From: Desulfonema magnum
GTDB taxonomy: Bacteria > Desulfobacterota > Desulfobacteria > Desulfobacterales > 4be13
Assembly (NCBI RefSeq): GCF_017377395.1
Contig: NZ_CP061800.1
Coordinates: forward strand, 6,779,633-6,843,632
Reading direction: 5' to 3'
Length of the DNA: 64,000 nt
The notes beneath the pieces were generated by a model, which saw only the letters and a list, made by a program, of their open reading frames with translations, made no database searches and had not been told where the DNA came from. Positions 43,516 to 52,321 of this stretch are shown piece after piece. Position numbers and translations under genes: made by a program. Every line of letters starts with the position of its first letter. Positions within the stretch are counted from its first letter, which is position 1.

Positions 43516-44544
43516 CTAATACGCCTCATCATAACTCAGGTCTTCTTTGGTCACTTTCCCTTTGAACAGATTATATGCCCAGGTCTGATATGCAATGACA
43601 AGAGGAATAAAAACAATCACCACAACCAGCATAATTTTCAGCGTAAGCGGGCTTGAGGATGCATTGTAGGCCGTGAGGCTGAAATCTCCGTTAATGCTTG
43701 AGGGCAGCAGCCTGGGAAACAGTCCGATAATGCCGAAAAACGTACACAGAACAATAGTCAGAGCGGACGCGAACCATGCCTTGAAATAGGTTTTCTTAAC
43801 CAGGAAAACCTTTACGCCCAAAAGGGCAGCCACATTCAGCACAATAAAAATAAACAAAGCCGGATTTGTGATATAATTATCATAGAGCGCTGTTTCAGAT
43901 TTACTGGCAATCAGAAAGGCCACAGCCACGATCACAAGAAGCACCCACACCTTGTTCGCGACCGACACGGCTCTGTCATGAAGTTCTCCCTCTGTCTTAA
44001 TCGCCAGCCATAATGCGCCGTGTACCAGAAAAAGGCACAGAAAAAGCAGACCTCCCAGCAGTCCGTATCCATTAAAAAGGGTAAACAGTGTTCCGTGATA
44101 GACGCCACTCTCACCAAGGGGTAATCCCTGAAAAATATTTGCAAAAGTGACTCCGAACAAAACAGCGGGCGCGAAACTGCCCACAAAGATGCAGATATCC
44201 CAGACCAGACGCCACCCGGGATCATCCACCTTGCTGCGAAACTCAAGGGAAACGCCGCGCAGAATCAGGGCAAAAAGAATCAGCATCAATGCTGAATAAA
44301 GGGATGAGAACATCACCGAATACACCAGGGGAAACGCTGCGAACGTCACGCCTCCGGCAGCGACCAGCCAGACTTCGTTACCGTCCCAGAAAGGCCCCAT
44401 GGAATTCAGCATGATCCTTTTTTCATCATCATTCTTTCCGATAAACGGGTAAAGGGTTCCTATTCCGAAATCAAATCCGTCTGTCATGAAAAACACCGCC
44501 CACAACAGTCCCCAAAGGAAAAACCATATACTCTGCAAAGCCAT
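43516..44544 (-). CDS. cydB: Cytochrome bd ubiquinol/menaquinol oxidase subunit II
   Basis: The 342-residue protein has about eight to nine membrane helices and the CydB signatures WAVFFMTDGFDFGIG, MGPFWDGNEVWLV and FRSKVDDPGWR. With CydA it reduces oxygen at the cytoplasmic membrane using quinol, without proton pumping, and in a sulfate reducer serves mainly to remove oxygen. It starts three bases after the cydA stop. The C-terminal tail is short (TKEDLSYDEAY). It is the last gene of the oxygen-defence cluster, followed by a terminator. Confidence 0.95.
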   Translation of the reverse strand: MALQSIWFFLWGLLWAVFFMTDGFDFGIGTLYPFIGKNDDEKRIMLNSMGPFWDGNEVWLVAAGGVTFAAFPLVYSVMFSSLYSALMLILFALILRGVSLEFRSKVDDPGWRLVWDICIFVGSFAPAVLFGVTFANIFQGLPLGESGVYHGTLFTLFNGYGLLGGLLFLCLFLVHGALWLAIKTEGELHDRAVSVANKVWVLLVIVAVAFLIASKSETALYDNYITNPALFIFIVLNVAALLGVKVFLVKKTYFKAWFASALTIVLCTFFGIIGLFPRLLPSSINGDFSLTAYNASSSPLTLKIMLVVVIVFIPLVIAYQTWAYNLFKGKVTKEDLSYDEAY

Positions 44545-44547
44545 TTT

Positions 44548-45864
44548 TTACCTCCCCTCTGTCAGTGAATCCGGCCCTTTTTTGGCATTTTTAGCGATCA
44601 GATAAAAACCTGTCGCGCCTAACAGTCCGTAAACTCCGATAAACGCAATGAGCGAAACCGCCACCTGAGAGACTGCCACAGGCGAAGCCGCGTCCGATGT
44701 TTTCATCAGACCATAGACAATCCAGGGCTGGCGTCCCACTTCCGCCAGAACCCATCCCATTTCACAGGCAATATATGGTAGCGGAATGGCAAAAAGCATC
44801 ACCTTCAGGTAAAGCGGACTTTCAACCAGACGTTTTCTCAGAAACCATCCGATGATCATCAGAAGGGGAAATAAGGTTCCCAGTCCCACCATGGTTCTGA
44901 AGGCCAGCAAGGAGAGCAGGACAGGGGGTCTTTCATCTTTGGGGAAATCTTTCAGTCCCTTTACTTCGGCATTGATATCATGATGCCCCAAAAAGCTGAG
45001 AAGTCCGGGAATGGATCCGATTTCAATGAGGTTTCTCTCATTTTCTTCATCAGGAATGGCGAACATGTGAAGCGGCGCTCTTGTGGTTGTTTCCCAGTGC
45101 GCTTCCATTGCCGCAAGCTTTGCAGGTTGGACTTCCGTGACATGAACGCCGTGCATGTCGCCGTTGATGGCTAAAAACACGGAAAAGACAAGCCCGAATA
45201 CCAGACCGATCTTAAATGACCGGGTAAAAAATTCAATATGCTGTTTCTTCAGAAGATGATACGCGCTGATTCCCATGACAAAAAACGCGCTCAGAACATA
45301 AGCCGCGCTGACCGTGTGAAGGAATTCTAAAATAGCAAATTTGTTAAAAACCACCGCGGCAAAATCATCAAGCTCGGCTCTGCCGTTTCTGATAACATAG
45401 CCCACAGGATGCTGCATCCAGGCATTTGCAATCAGAATCCACACAGCAGAAAGGGTGGAGGCACCTGCGATAATCCACATTATCGTGGCATGGGCTTTTT
45501 TTGAAATTTTATTCCAACCGAAAATCCATACGCCGAGAAGGGTGGATTCCAGAAAAAAAGCGGCACTTGCCTCTATTGCGAGAAGTGACCCGAAGATATC
45601 TCCGACATAAGCGGAATAACGCGACCAGTTAGTTCCGAACTGAAATTCGAGTGTAATACCGGTAACAACGCCCAGGGCAAAATTGATAAGAAACAATTTG
45701 CTCCAGAATTTGGTCATGGAGAGATAGGTTTCATCTCCGGTTCTGACATATTTTGTTTCCATATACGCCACCAGAATTGACAGGCCGAGCGTCAGCGGCA
45801 CAAACAAAAAATGGAACATGGTGGCGGCGGCGAACTGTAAACGCGAAAGCAGCACAACATCCAT
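44548..45864 (-). CDS. cydA: Cytochrome bd oxidase subunit I
   Basis: I start at ATG 45864 (MDVVLLSRLQFAAATMFHFL), behind GAGGAG. The longer frame to 46002 reads only heptamer repeats. The 438-residue product has the haem b595 ligand His in TMFHFLFVP, the GRNGW-equivalent EMGWVLAEVGRQPW and a short Q-loop, the form common outside enterobacteria. Haem d/b595 di-haem oxygen reduction is known for the family. It follows the small zinc-ribbon gene at 46018 and is coupled to cydB. Placement with rubrerythrin and desulfoferrodoxin supports a protective rather than growth-respiratory role. Confidence 0.95.
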   Translation of the reverse strand: MDVVLLSRLQFAAATMFHFLFVPLTLGLSILVAYMETKYVRTGDETYLSMTKFWSKLFLINFALGVVTGITLEFQFGTNWSRYSAYVGDIFGSLLAIEASAAFFLESTLLGVWIFGWNKISKKAHATIMWIIAGASTLSAVWILIANAWMQHPVGYVIRNGRAELDDFAAVVFNKFAILEFLHTVSAAYVLSAFFVMGISAYHLLKKQHIEFFTRSFKIGLVFGLVFSVFLAINGDMHGVHVTEVQPAKLAAMEAHWETTTRAPLHMFAIPDEENERNLIEIGSIPGLLSFLGHHDINAEVKGLKDFPKDERPPVLLSLLAFRTMVGLGTLFPLLMIIGWFLRKRLVESPLYLKVMLFAIPLPYIACEMGWVLAEVGRQPWIVYGLMKTSDAASPVAVSQVAVSLIAFIGVYGLLGATGFYLIAKNAKKGPDSLTEGR

Positions 45865-46017
45865 TTTATTCTCCTCTGTGAATTGAAACTTGAAACTTGA
45901 AATCCGAAGGCTTGACTGCATCTTTTTACTGCCTGAATTCTGAGTTTCAAGTTTCAGGGATTGAAGATTGGAGAAAATTCCTCTCCAATCTCCAATCGTC
46001 AATCATAAAACCGGATT

Positions 46018-46206
46018 TTAAGCTCCTCCCTCCAACGTACACTGGGTGAAGTCTATTTCTTTGCCGCATTTACTGCATTTATGCGTTTTGTCAAACTCAT
46101 CGGAAAATATTTCTTTTTCTTCTCCGCACTCAGGGCATTTGCATGTAAAGGACTTCAAACTTTTGAACTGTTCATAACCGGGACAATGTTGCGGTGTAGT
46201 AGCCAT
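46018..46206 (-). CDS. Small double zinc-ribbon/rubredoxin-like protein
   Basis: The 62-residue protein has four cysteine pairs or singles: HCPGY, CKCPECGEEKE, HKCSKCGKEIDF and QCTLEGG. The two CxxC knuckles form one zinc ribbon or rubredoxin-like site. AAAGGAGATTGCC precedes ATG 46206. It lies immediately upstream of cydA, separated by about 150 bp of heptamer-like sequence, and probably shares its transcript. Function unknown; metal binding and a redox or chaperone role for the oxidase are guesses. Confidence 0.72.
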   Translation of the reverse strand: MATTPQHCPGYEQFKSLKSFTCKCPECGEEKEIFSDEFDKTHKCSKCGKEIDFTQCTLEGGA

Positions 46207-46264
46207 GGCAATCTCCTTTTTTTAGTTGAATTGAACATTAACGTTAACTACTTATTTAATTAAA

Positions 46265-46367
46265 AATTAAAAATTGAAAGTTGAGAATTATCAATTATCA
46301 ATTATCAATTATCAATTATCAATTATCAATTATCAATTATCAATTATCAATTATCAATTATCAATTT
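46265..46367. repeat. ATTATCA heptamer array
   Basis: Thirteen or so perfect ATTATCA units, flanked by AAAATTG units, end exactly at the stop codon of the flavodoxin gene (46366). Confidence 0.95.
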
Positions 46368-46803
46368 ATTCACCCAGCTTTGCGGCAATTTCCCGGCCAT
46401 AATCCTGGGCCATCTTTGTTCCGCCGCCAAGCATGGAAGATTTTAACCTCAGGGGGGCGCTGACCATATCCATCTTAAAGATGTTTTTCATGGTGTCAAA
46501 AATTCGGTCAGGAGCTTCTCCGCTCCATCCGAACGCGCCGAACGCGCCGCCGACTTTTCCTTCAAGCCCCGCTTTTTCAGCAAGGAAAAGCATGGTCTTC
46601 ATTTTCTGCATCATGTCGCCGTGATAGGTGGCTGAACCAAATACCAAGCCATCATAGCCCTGAAGATCAGCTTCAGTTTTGATGTCATTGATATTTGTGA
46701 CCACGGCTTCAGCCCCGGAAAATCGGATACCTTCGGCAACAAGGTCAGCGATGCTTTGCGTTTCTCCGGTTCTTGTGGCATATACTACAAGTACTTTTGG
46801 CAT
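46366..46803 (-). CDS. Flavodoxin-family protein
   Basis: The 145-residue protein has the FMN phosphate loop ATRTGETQS, a GSATYHGDMM loop and GAFGAFGWSGEAPD, matching flavodoxin-like FMN proteins. These include the C-terminal half of rubredoxin:oxygen oxidoreductase. No metallo-beta-lactamase di-iron domain is attached, so it is an electron carrier rather than a complete Roo. It starts 12 bases after the rubredoxin-like gene with AAAGGAG between, and its stop is set in an ATTATCA array. It probably carries electrons to oxygen- or superoxide-reducing enzymes. Confidence 0.88.
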   Translation of the reverse strand: MPKVLVVYATRTGETQSIADLVAEGIRFSGAEAVVTNINDIKTEADLQGYDGLVFGSATYHGDMMQKMKTMLFLAEKAGLEGKVGGAFGAFGWSGEAPDRIFDTMKNIFKMDMVSAPLRLKSSMLGGGTKMAQDYGREIAAKLGE

Positions 46804-46815
46804 GACGCTTCTCCT

Positions 46816-46971
46816 TTATTTTATCCGCTTGTCAACACCCTCAGTCTCACAATCCGGTGTATAGCAGGTATTGTCAACGAATTCACATTTTTCCTTGCAT
46901 GACGGACACTCTTCCGGAGGAGCGTCAGCTTCCAATGTATATCCGCAGTTTTTACATTTCCAACTGGCCAT
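46816..46971 (-). CDS. Rubredoxin-like protein
   Basis: A 51-residue protein from ATG 46971. It has CKNCGYTLEADAPPEECPSC, the two CxxC iron-binding knuckles of a rubredoxin domain, followed by an unusual C-terminal extension with three more cysteines (KEKCEF, TCYTPDC). The Tyr after the first knuckle and the Pro-Pro linker resemble rubrerythrin's rubredoxin domain more than classical rubredoxin. It would donate electrons to desulfoferrodoxin, rubrerythrin or the flavodoxin encoded 12 bases downstream. Confidence 0.85.
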   Translation of the reverse strand: MASWKCKNCGYTLEADAPPEECPSCKEKCEFVDNTCYTPDCETEGVDKRIK

Positions 46972-47045
46972 GGTATCCCCTCCTTTTTAATTAAGAATTG
47001 AAAATTGAGAATTAAGAATGATGCCTCTGATTCTCAATTTTCACA

Positions 47046-47144
47046 TCCTTTACCGTGAAAATACATTTTGAAAACCCGGGTTTTTTATCTGAAAATATTT
47101 TCATGACCGGGGGCGAAAAACCTGGCTTTTTCATAGGCATTTAT
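47046..47144 (-). repeat. R98 copy touching the desulfoferrodoxin stop
   Basis: It begins CCTTTACCGTGAAAATACAT and ends CATAGGCATTTATTA, whose last bases are the dfx stop codon. The hairpin lies directly after dfx and would end transcription between dfx and the rubredoxin-like gene. Confidence 0.88.
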
Positions 47145-47518
47145 TATGCTTTCCAGAGGCCGTGAAGATTACAGTAGCCTCGTGCCGTAATTTGACTGGC
47201 TTCCACTGTAAAGGTTGCTTCAGGAGCTTCGCCGGGATTCAGATATTCGCGGTAAACTTTCCCATCTGCAATAATTTCAATCCATTCGATATAGTGTTTT
47301 TCTTCCATGGGATGCGCGACCTCTCCGACCTTCACTTTTACACCGCCTGAAAATTTTTCCAGCACAGGAACATGTTTCTCTTTTGCGGCATCCACGGTAT
47401 TCTCAGTCATCAGGGACATGGATTTGCCACAACATACAAGTTCCCCCTCTCCTCCGTGAAGCACCTCAACAATATTTCCGCACAGTTCACATTTATAAAC
47501 TTGAAGCTTCTCGGCCAT
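47144..47518 (-). CDS. dfx: Desulfoferrodoxin (superoxide reductase)
   Basis: ATG 47518, preceded by AAAGGAGAAAGAC, gives 124 residues, normal for class I desulfoferrodoxin. The N-terminal desulforedoxin domain has YKCELCG and LVCCG (four Cys, iron centre I). The catalytic domain has KHVPVLEK (His/Lys), VAHPMEEKHYIEWIE (two His) and the C-terminal GYCNLHGLW (Cys and His ligands of centre II). It reduces superoxide to peroxide in the cytoplasm. It lies downstream of rubrerythrin, which then removes the peroxide. Confidence 0.96.
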   Translation of the reverse strand: MAEKLQVYKCELCGNIVEVLHGGEGELVCCGKSMSLMTENTVDAAKEKHVPVLEKFSGGVKVKVGEVAHPMEEKHYIEWIEIIADGKVYREYLNPGEAPEATFTVEASQITARGYCNLHGLWKA

Positions 47519-47719
47519 GTCTTTCTCCTTTCTTTTGGTTAAAAAAGTAAAAACACAAAAATTCCCATCATTGACACGAAACACCTGCCCAAAAATTTCT
47601 TAATATTTTTCTAAGTTCAGCCTTGAACATTTATCTCAGCCACATGAAAAATATTAAAAAAGCTTATACGCAGGTAACAAAAAAATAAAAATCCATAAAT
47701 ACGGACAAATTCTGTCAGG

Positions 47720-48295
47720 TTACCAGTTTTCCCCGAGCAGTTCAAAGTGGGCTTGCGGATGCGCACATGCCGGGCATTGCTCAATTGCTTCGTTGCCTTC
47801 ATGGAGATAGCCGCAATTCCGGCAACGCCACGTCACTTTTTCTTTTCTTTTGAAAACCCTGCCTGCCTCAATGTTCGCGGCAAGGTCATTATAGCGTTTT
47901 TCATGCTGCTTTTCAGCCACAGAAATCATTTCAAAAACAACTGCGATGGGTTCAAATCCCTCTTCACGGGCTGTTTTGGCAAAGCCGGGATACATTTCCG
48001 TATGTTCGTAATGCTCTCCCGCGGCTGCTGCTTTCAAGTTTTCAAGGGTGGTTCCGATAATCCCGGCCGGAAAAGCTCCGGTGATTTCAACCTCTCCGCC
48101 CTCAAGAAATTTAAAAAACCGCTTGGCATGTTCTTTTTCCTGATTGGCAGTTTCAGTAAAAATATCAGAAATCTGAACATAGCCCTCTTTTTTTGCCTGG
48201 CTGGCAAAATAGGTATAGCGGTTTCGGGCCTGGGACTCCCCTGCAAAAGCGGTCAAAAGATTTTTTTCGGTCTGAGTGCCTTTTAATTTTCCCAC
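47720..48295 (-). CDS. rbr: Rubrerythrin
   Basis: The 191-residue protein has the di-iron four-helix bundle with the motifs LLTAFAGESQARNRYTYFAS and ETANQEKEHAKRFFKFLEG, and later GEHYEHTEMYPGFAKTA and SVAEKQHEKRY. A C-terminal rubredoxin domain follows (CRNCGYLHEG and CPACAHPQAHFE). It is an NADH-linked hydrogen-peroxide reductase of anaerobes. It is the first gene of the oxygen-defence group on this strand, 200 bp before dfx. Confidence 0.96.
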   Translation of the reverse strand: MGKLKGTQTEKNLLTAFAGESQARNRYTYFASQAKKEGYVQISDIFTETANQEKEHAKRFFKFLEGGEVEITGAFPAGIIGTTLENLKAAAAGEHYEHTEMYPGFAKTAREEGFEPIAVVFEMISVAEKQHEKRYNDLAANIEAGRVFKRKEKVTWRCRNCGYLHEGNEAIEQCPACAHPQAHFELLGENW

Positions 48296-48464
48296 GGTTG
48301 TGTCCTCCCAATGTTTGTTTTTTGAATAGAAATAGTTACCTGACGATTCTTTATTCAGAGGCCAGGCTTACCAAAATCAACTTATATAACGGAGGGAAGT
48401 AGCGGTCATGATCATCATCGCACTCCCTTTTTATCAGCAATACACTAAAAGAGGTTAATTTTTT

Positions 48465-48554
48465 GGTAGTCCTGCAAAGGTAGTGATGAATCCCGTTCAC
48501 TCCCCGATTATCGGGACACTGAATCCCATTCATCACTACTTGTGCAGGACTACC
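48465..48554. mobile_element. MITE-B copy 3
   Basis: 90 bp with GGTAGTCCTGCAAAGGTAGT and ACTACTTGTGCAGGACTACC ends, in the 48296-48842 gap that otherwise holds only MITE-A copy 4 and the rbr promoter region. Confidence 0.88.
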
Positions 48555-48645
48555 AATTTTTTTTAGTAGGCTATTTTTTAATAATTGTCAAACTGATATT
48601 TTATGAATTTCAATTCATGGTCTGAATATATTATGGATTTTTTAT

Positions 48646-48794
48646 ACTCGATAACCAAGTTTTCTGATCTGATCCGGCCGGACAGGTTGTCAGTCCTGCG
48701 AAAGCAGGAATCCGTTTCCGACCCATGCCATGCTTCCGGGGGCATCGAATTCCTGCTTTCAAAGGAATGGCAGAAAAGAATTTGATTATCGAGT
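48646..48794. mobile_element. MITE-A copy 4
   Basis: It starts ACTCGATAACCAAGTTTTCT and ends TTTGATTATCGAGT, with an interior AAAGCAGGAATCCGTTTCCG extension like the copies at 21507 and 62756. Confidence 0.78.
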
Positions 48795-48842
48795 ATCAGT
48801 AAGTCTGATTCAGGACTAAACCGAATAATGAGCCTCTGATTG

Positions 48843-50315
48843 TCATTTATACACAAGTCGCCCTTCAGCCTGGTTGCTGATATTATGGTGGGAACGCAAA
48901 TACTCTTCCACCACATCACGCATGGAGGTGGTAACAACATGGGAATCTGCCAGAGCCATCAGTTCGGAATTGGTGATACCCATATTTTTTTCTGAGTTTT
49001 TGTAGTGAAATCCTTGAAGCGCGATTGTGTAATATTCATTATCCGTCACAGGTTCACCATTAAGTGTCAGGGAGTCAAGTGAGCGCCGGGCTTCATTATA
49101 GACTGCCTGGATACCACGGTTCACCTGATAGCATTCGCCTTCACCGGTTCTGTTTTCCGGATGCATGATGTGTGAAAAAATTTGCCTGAGCTGAACGCCA
49201 GTGACAGTGAATTTGGACATGGAATCATCATAGGGGAAAATTCTGTACAGGTCCCCCAGCGTTACCAAAGGCCCTAATTCTGTTCCCCGGATTGATCCGC
49301 TGCCGACAAACGCCACACTGAGTCCCGCACTCTCAGCAAAAATGTCGGCAAACAGGTTGCCCAATGATGTTTCTTCCTCCCGTCTCGGATGCCTCAGTTT
49401 CCGAGCAAACCGGCAGATGAGCGTATTATATTTCCGATCCACCACTTCCTGAAATGAGTCAATGAATTTCTGCAATTCAGCGTCAGGTTTTGCCAGATGA
49501 TTGTCCACCGGGATCAGTTTCCATTTCCATTCCACAATGCTGTTGGTATCGTCATCCACGACAATGTCAAATCGCCCGATCTGATCGGTCCCGGTCCCTG
49601 CCTGCGCAATGAGAATTCCATTCACTGCTTCGGGCTGTTCCAGGATGGTGTGGGAGTGTCCTCCGATAATCATATCCACGCCACATGCCGGATCCAGGAT
49701 CGCTGCCAGTTCCTTATCTGACTCAAATCCGATATGGGTGAGGAGAATTGTCAGATCAATATCGTCATCTTTATAAGCATTACAAATTTTGCTCACTTCC
49801 GCGGCTGCGTCTTCCAGCCCCACAAATGAGCTGATATCACTGTCCATTTTCAGTGAACTGATCACACTCTCGGTGATAATGCCGATACACAGAATGTCAA
49901 AACCGTCCACATTAAGAATAATATAGGGCTGCATCAGGCGTTTGTGATATTTTTTGATATACAAATTGGCGTTGACAATGGGAAAATTTGCTATTTTTTC
50001 CAGGAAGAGCAGGTGGGGCAGTCCGTAGTCCAGTTCATGGTTGCCCAGGGTCACAACATCGGGGGCCAGGTAGTTCATAATCTCCATGGTGGATGCACCC
50101 TTATATTCAGAATCAATCATGGCCCCTTGCAACATGTCTCCGGCAATGAGGTAAAGGACATTTTTTTCTTCCTCACGTACCTTGTTGAGATAGCCGGAAA
50201 CCAGAGCCAGCCCCCCGATGAGATTCCCTTCCTGCCCCCCGGCTTCTGCCAGGAAATCGCCATGGATGTCGTTTGAATGTAAAATTGTAAACTTCTTGAA
50301 CCGTTCTGTGTTCAT
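48843..50315 (-). CDS. 5'-nucleotidase/UshA-like metallophosphoesterase
   Basis: The 490-residue protein has the metal motifs LHSNDIHGDF, LIAGDMLQG, LGNHELDYG, LLTHIG and IIGGHSHT of the calcineurin-like domain. The 5'-nucleotidase C-terminal domain has FVGSGSIRG and DLYRIFPYDDSM. It would hydrolyse nucleotides or UDP-sugars. Unlike classical UshA there is no signal peptide in front of MNTERFKKFTIL, so either it works in the cytoplasm or it leaves by another route. No operon partner. The start at 50315 has AGGAGG-like bases upstream (GGGGAGGAAT). Confidence 0.88.
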   Translation of the reverse strand: MNTERFKKFTILHSNDIHGDFLAEAGGQEGNLIGGLALVSGYLNKVREEEKNVLYLIAGDMLQGAMIDSEYKGASTMEIMNYLAPDVVTLGNHELDYGLPHLLFLEKIANFPIVNANLYIKKYHKRLMQPYIILNVDGFDILCIGIITESVISSLKMDSDISSFVGLEDAAAEVSKICNAYKDDDIDLTILLTHIGFESDKELAAILDPACGVDMIIGGHSHTILEQPEAVNGILIAQAGTGTDQIGRFDIVVDDDTNSIVEWKWKLIPVDNHLAKPDAELQKFIDSFQEVVDRKYNTLICRFARKLRHPRREEETSLGNLFADIFAESAGLSVAFVGSGSIRGTELGPLVTLGDLYRIFPYDDSMSKFTVTGVQLRQIFSHIMHPENRTGEGECYQVNRGIQAVYNEARRSLDSLTLNGEPVTDNEYYTIALQGFHYKNSEKNMGITNSELMALADSHVVTTSMRDVVEEYLRSHHNISNQAEGRLVYK

Positions 50316-50426
50316 CTGAATATTATTCCTCCCCTGTAAAAGTGAGAAGTGAGAAATTGTGATCCCATTTTCATATGTTATCTGTCAGAATATTCTTTAT
50401 GGGATCAATCAGTTAGCCATTCTGAT

Positions 50427-51449
50427 TTATCTAAACGGCGGAGAATACATCAGACCGCCGTCTTTCCACAAAGCATTCAGCCCGCGTTCAAGTCCCACAC
50501 GCGTGCCAGGTCCCAGATTACGTTCAAAAACTTCGCCATAGTTGCCCACCTGTTTCACGATGTTGTAAGCGAATTTCTCATCAAGACCCAGGTCCTTTCC
50601 GTTCCCCGGCGTGACCCCCAGGAAACGCCTCACCGACGGTTTTTTGCTTTTAAGCATTTTATCCACGTTTTTTGAAGTGATGCCCAGTTCTTCGGCATTG
50701 ATCATGGCAAGAACAGAATAATTCACAATGTCTCTCCACTGATCATCACCGTGGCGCACTGCGGGAGCAAGGGGTTCTTTTGAAATGATTTCAGGAAGGA
50801 TGATATAATCGCCGGGGGGTTGGCTTACGGCTCGGAGACCAGCTAGTTGAGAAACATCCGAAATCATGCAGTCACATTGTCCGGAAAAAAATACATTACT
50901 CAGTTCAGCAGTCTGTTCAATAATAACCGGTTTCCACTTCATATCGTTTGATCGGAAAAAATCAGCCGCATTTAATTCTGTAGTCGTTCCCGGAAGAATG
51001 CACACAGTGGCTCCGTCCAGTTCTTTTGCGCTTTTAATGCCCGATTTTTTAGCAACCATAAACCCCTGACCATCGTAATAGTTCACATGAACAAAATCTG
51101 CTCCGAGTGCGGTGTCCCGGTGCAAGGTTTGCGTGGCGCTGTGACATAACACATCAATCTCCCCGCTTTGCAGTGCTGTGAATCGTTCCACAGCCGTCAG
51201 CGGGATAAATTTTGCTTTGGTGGTGTCGCCAAATACAGCAGCAGCAACAGCCCGTCCCGTGTCAACATTAAGCCCGTGCCATCTTCCTTTTTCGTCCTGT
51301 ATTCCAAGACCGAGGACACTGTCATTCACACCGATCTGAACAACGCCTCTTGTTTTTACGGTATTCAGAGTTTCACCTGCTCCAACTATGCCTGTGGTAA
51401 CAAAGAACACTGCCGCCGCTATTACGATATACCATCTAAAATGATTCAT
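50427..51449 (-). CDS. Amino-acid ABC transporter substrate-binding protein (AapJ-like)
   Basis: The 340-residue protein has a signal peptide (IVIAAAVFFVTTGIVGAG), then LNTVKTRGVVQIGVNDSVLG and GLNVDTGRAVAAAVFGD. LQSGEIDVLCHSATQTLHRD and a C-terminal FERNLGPGTRVGLERGLNAL complete the pattern of the general L-amino-acid-binding AapJ/BztA group. It is exported to the periplasm. No permease (AapQ/M) or ATPase (AapP) genes flank it, so the rest of the transporter is elsewhere or absent. AAAGGAGAAG precedes ATG 51449. Confidence 0.9.
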   Translation of the reverse strand: MNHFRWYIVIAAAVFFVTTGIVGAGETLNTVKTRGVVQIGVNDSVLGLGIQDEKGRWHGLNVDTGRAVAAAVFGDTTKAKFIPLTAVERFTALQSGEIDVLCHSATQTLHRDTALGADFVHVNYYDGQGFMVAKKSGIKSAKELDGATVCILPGTTTELNAADFFRSNDMKWKPVIIEQTAELSNVFFSGQCDCMISDVSQLAGLRAVSQPPGDYIILPEIISKEPLAPAVRHGDDQWRDIVNYSVLAMINAEELGITSKNVDKMLKSKKPSVRRFLGVTPGNGKDLGLDEKFAYNIVKQVGNYGEVFERNLGPGTRVGLERGLNALWKDGGLMYSPPFR

Positions 51450-51812
51450 TCAAATCTTCTCCTTTTTTTAAAACAAGTATCAGTGCAAAAGATTTTGTAA
51501 TCTGATATCTCATTCTGAATTTTGAAGTTGTCACCGTTTCGGAAACATTACAAAATAACCGAGTATTAAAATGAATTTATTTCATCTGCTTAAATCGTAA
51601 TATAAATAGAACTCGATTTGATTAACATAAAAAATTCATATTTTGCAATAGAATATTTCAATAAAATGGGGGCTGCCTGAATTTGATGCGCCTCGGAAGG
51701 GGAAAATGATAATTTTGCTGAAACTATCGGATAATATGCCATTTTCTTATGGAAAACATTCAACCTCTTTATTTTCTTGACAAAAAAGACAGGTTGCTTT
51801 AGGAACAGTATA
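51450..51812. other. AT-rich upstream region of the amino-acid-binding protein gene
   Basis: No gene is seen; the promoter of the minus-strand gene is expected here. Confidence 0.5.
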
Positions 51813-51904
51813 ACTCGATAATTAAGTTTTCTGATCCGGTCCGGCAGGACAGTGTGTTATTCCTGCGAAAGCAGGAATGACAGAAAAAAATCTGATTATC
51901 CAGC
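51813..51904. mobile_element. MITE-A copy 5
   Basis: It starts ACTCGATAATTAAGTTTTCT, with core TGTTATTCCTGCGAAAGCAG and an imperfect right end TCTGATTATCCAGCG. Confidence 0.72.
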
Positions 51905-52003
51905 GACCAAGGTCCTGTTAATGGGACAGTTGAAAAGAATTCAGACAAAGTATTTTTTTAAATTAAACGATGAAAATATAGTTTTTAAGAAAAAAGTATG
52001 CCG

Positions 52004-52278
52004 CTCCGGAGTGCCAAACTTGCAGTTTGGCAATATTGCTCTCCGTTGTTTCTCTCAGGTGTTTCTGCCAAACTGCAAGTTTGGCACTCCGGATATTTTT
52101 TTTGCCAGGGGATTTCCCCAAAAATAAAATACCCGGAACGTAGGGTGGGTGGAGCGAAGCGCAACCCACCGCACAAGGTGGGTTGCGCTTCGCTCCACCC
52201 ACCCTACATTTTTTGTATCGGGTATATTATTTATTTTGAGTTCCCTAAACTGCAAGTTTGGCACTCCGGATATTTTTT
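52004..52278. repeat. TGCAAGTTTGGCACTCCGG repeats and GGGTGGGTGG palindrome copy 2
   Basis: GTGCCAAACTTGCAGTTTGG (52012) and two CCAAACTGCAAGTTTGGCAC-like units (52067 and the half-unit near 52247) alternate in orientation. Between them 52135-52244 repeats the palindrome found at 30962-31085, including its TTTTTTGTATCGGGTAT tail. Confidence 0.88.
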
Positions 52279-52321
52279 TTCTTAAAGTCTATAGCAATAG
52301 ATTTTTGAAAGATGAGCATTT

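Noticed and set aside
45864..46002. Longer cydA start at 46002
   Set aside because: The added residues are encoded by heptamer repeats, and a good ribosome site precedes ATG 45864.
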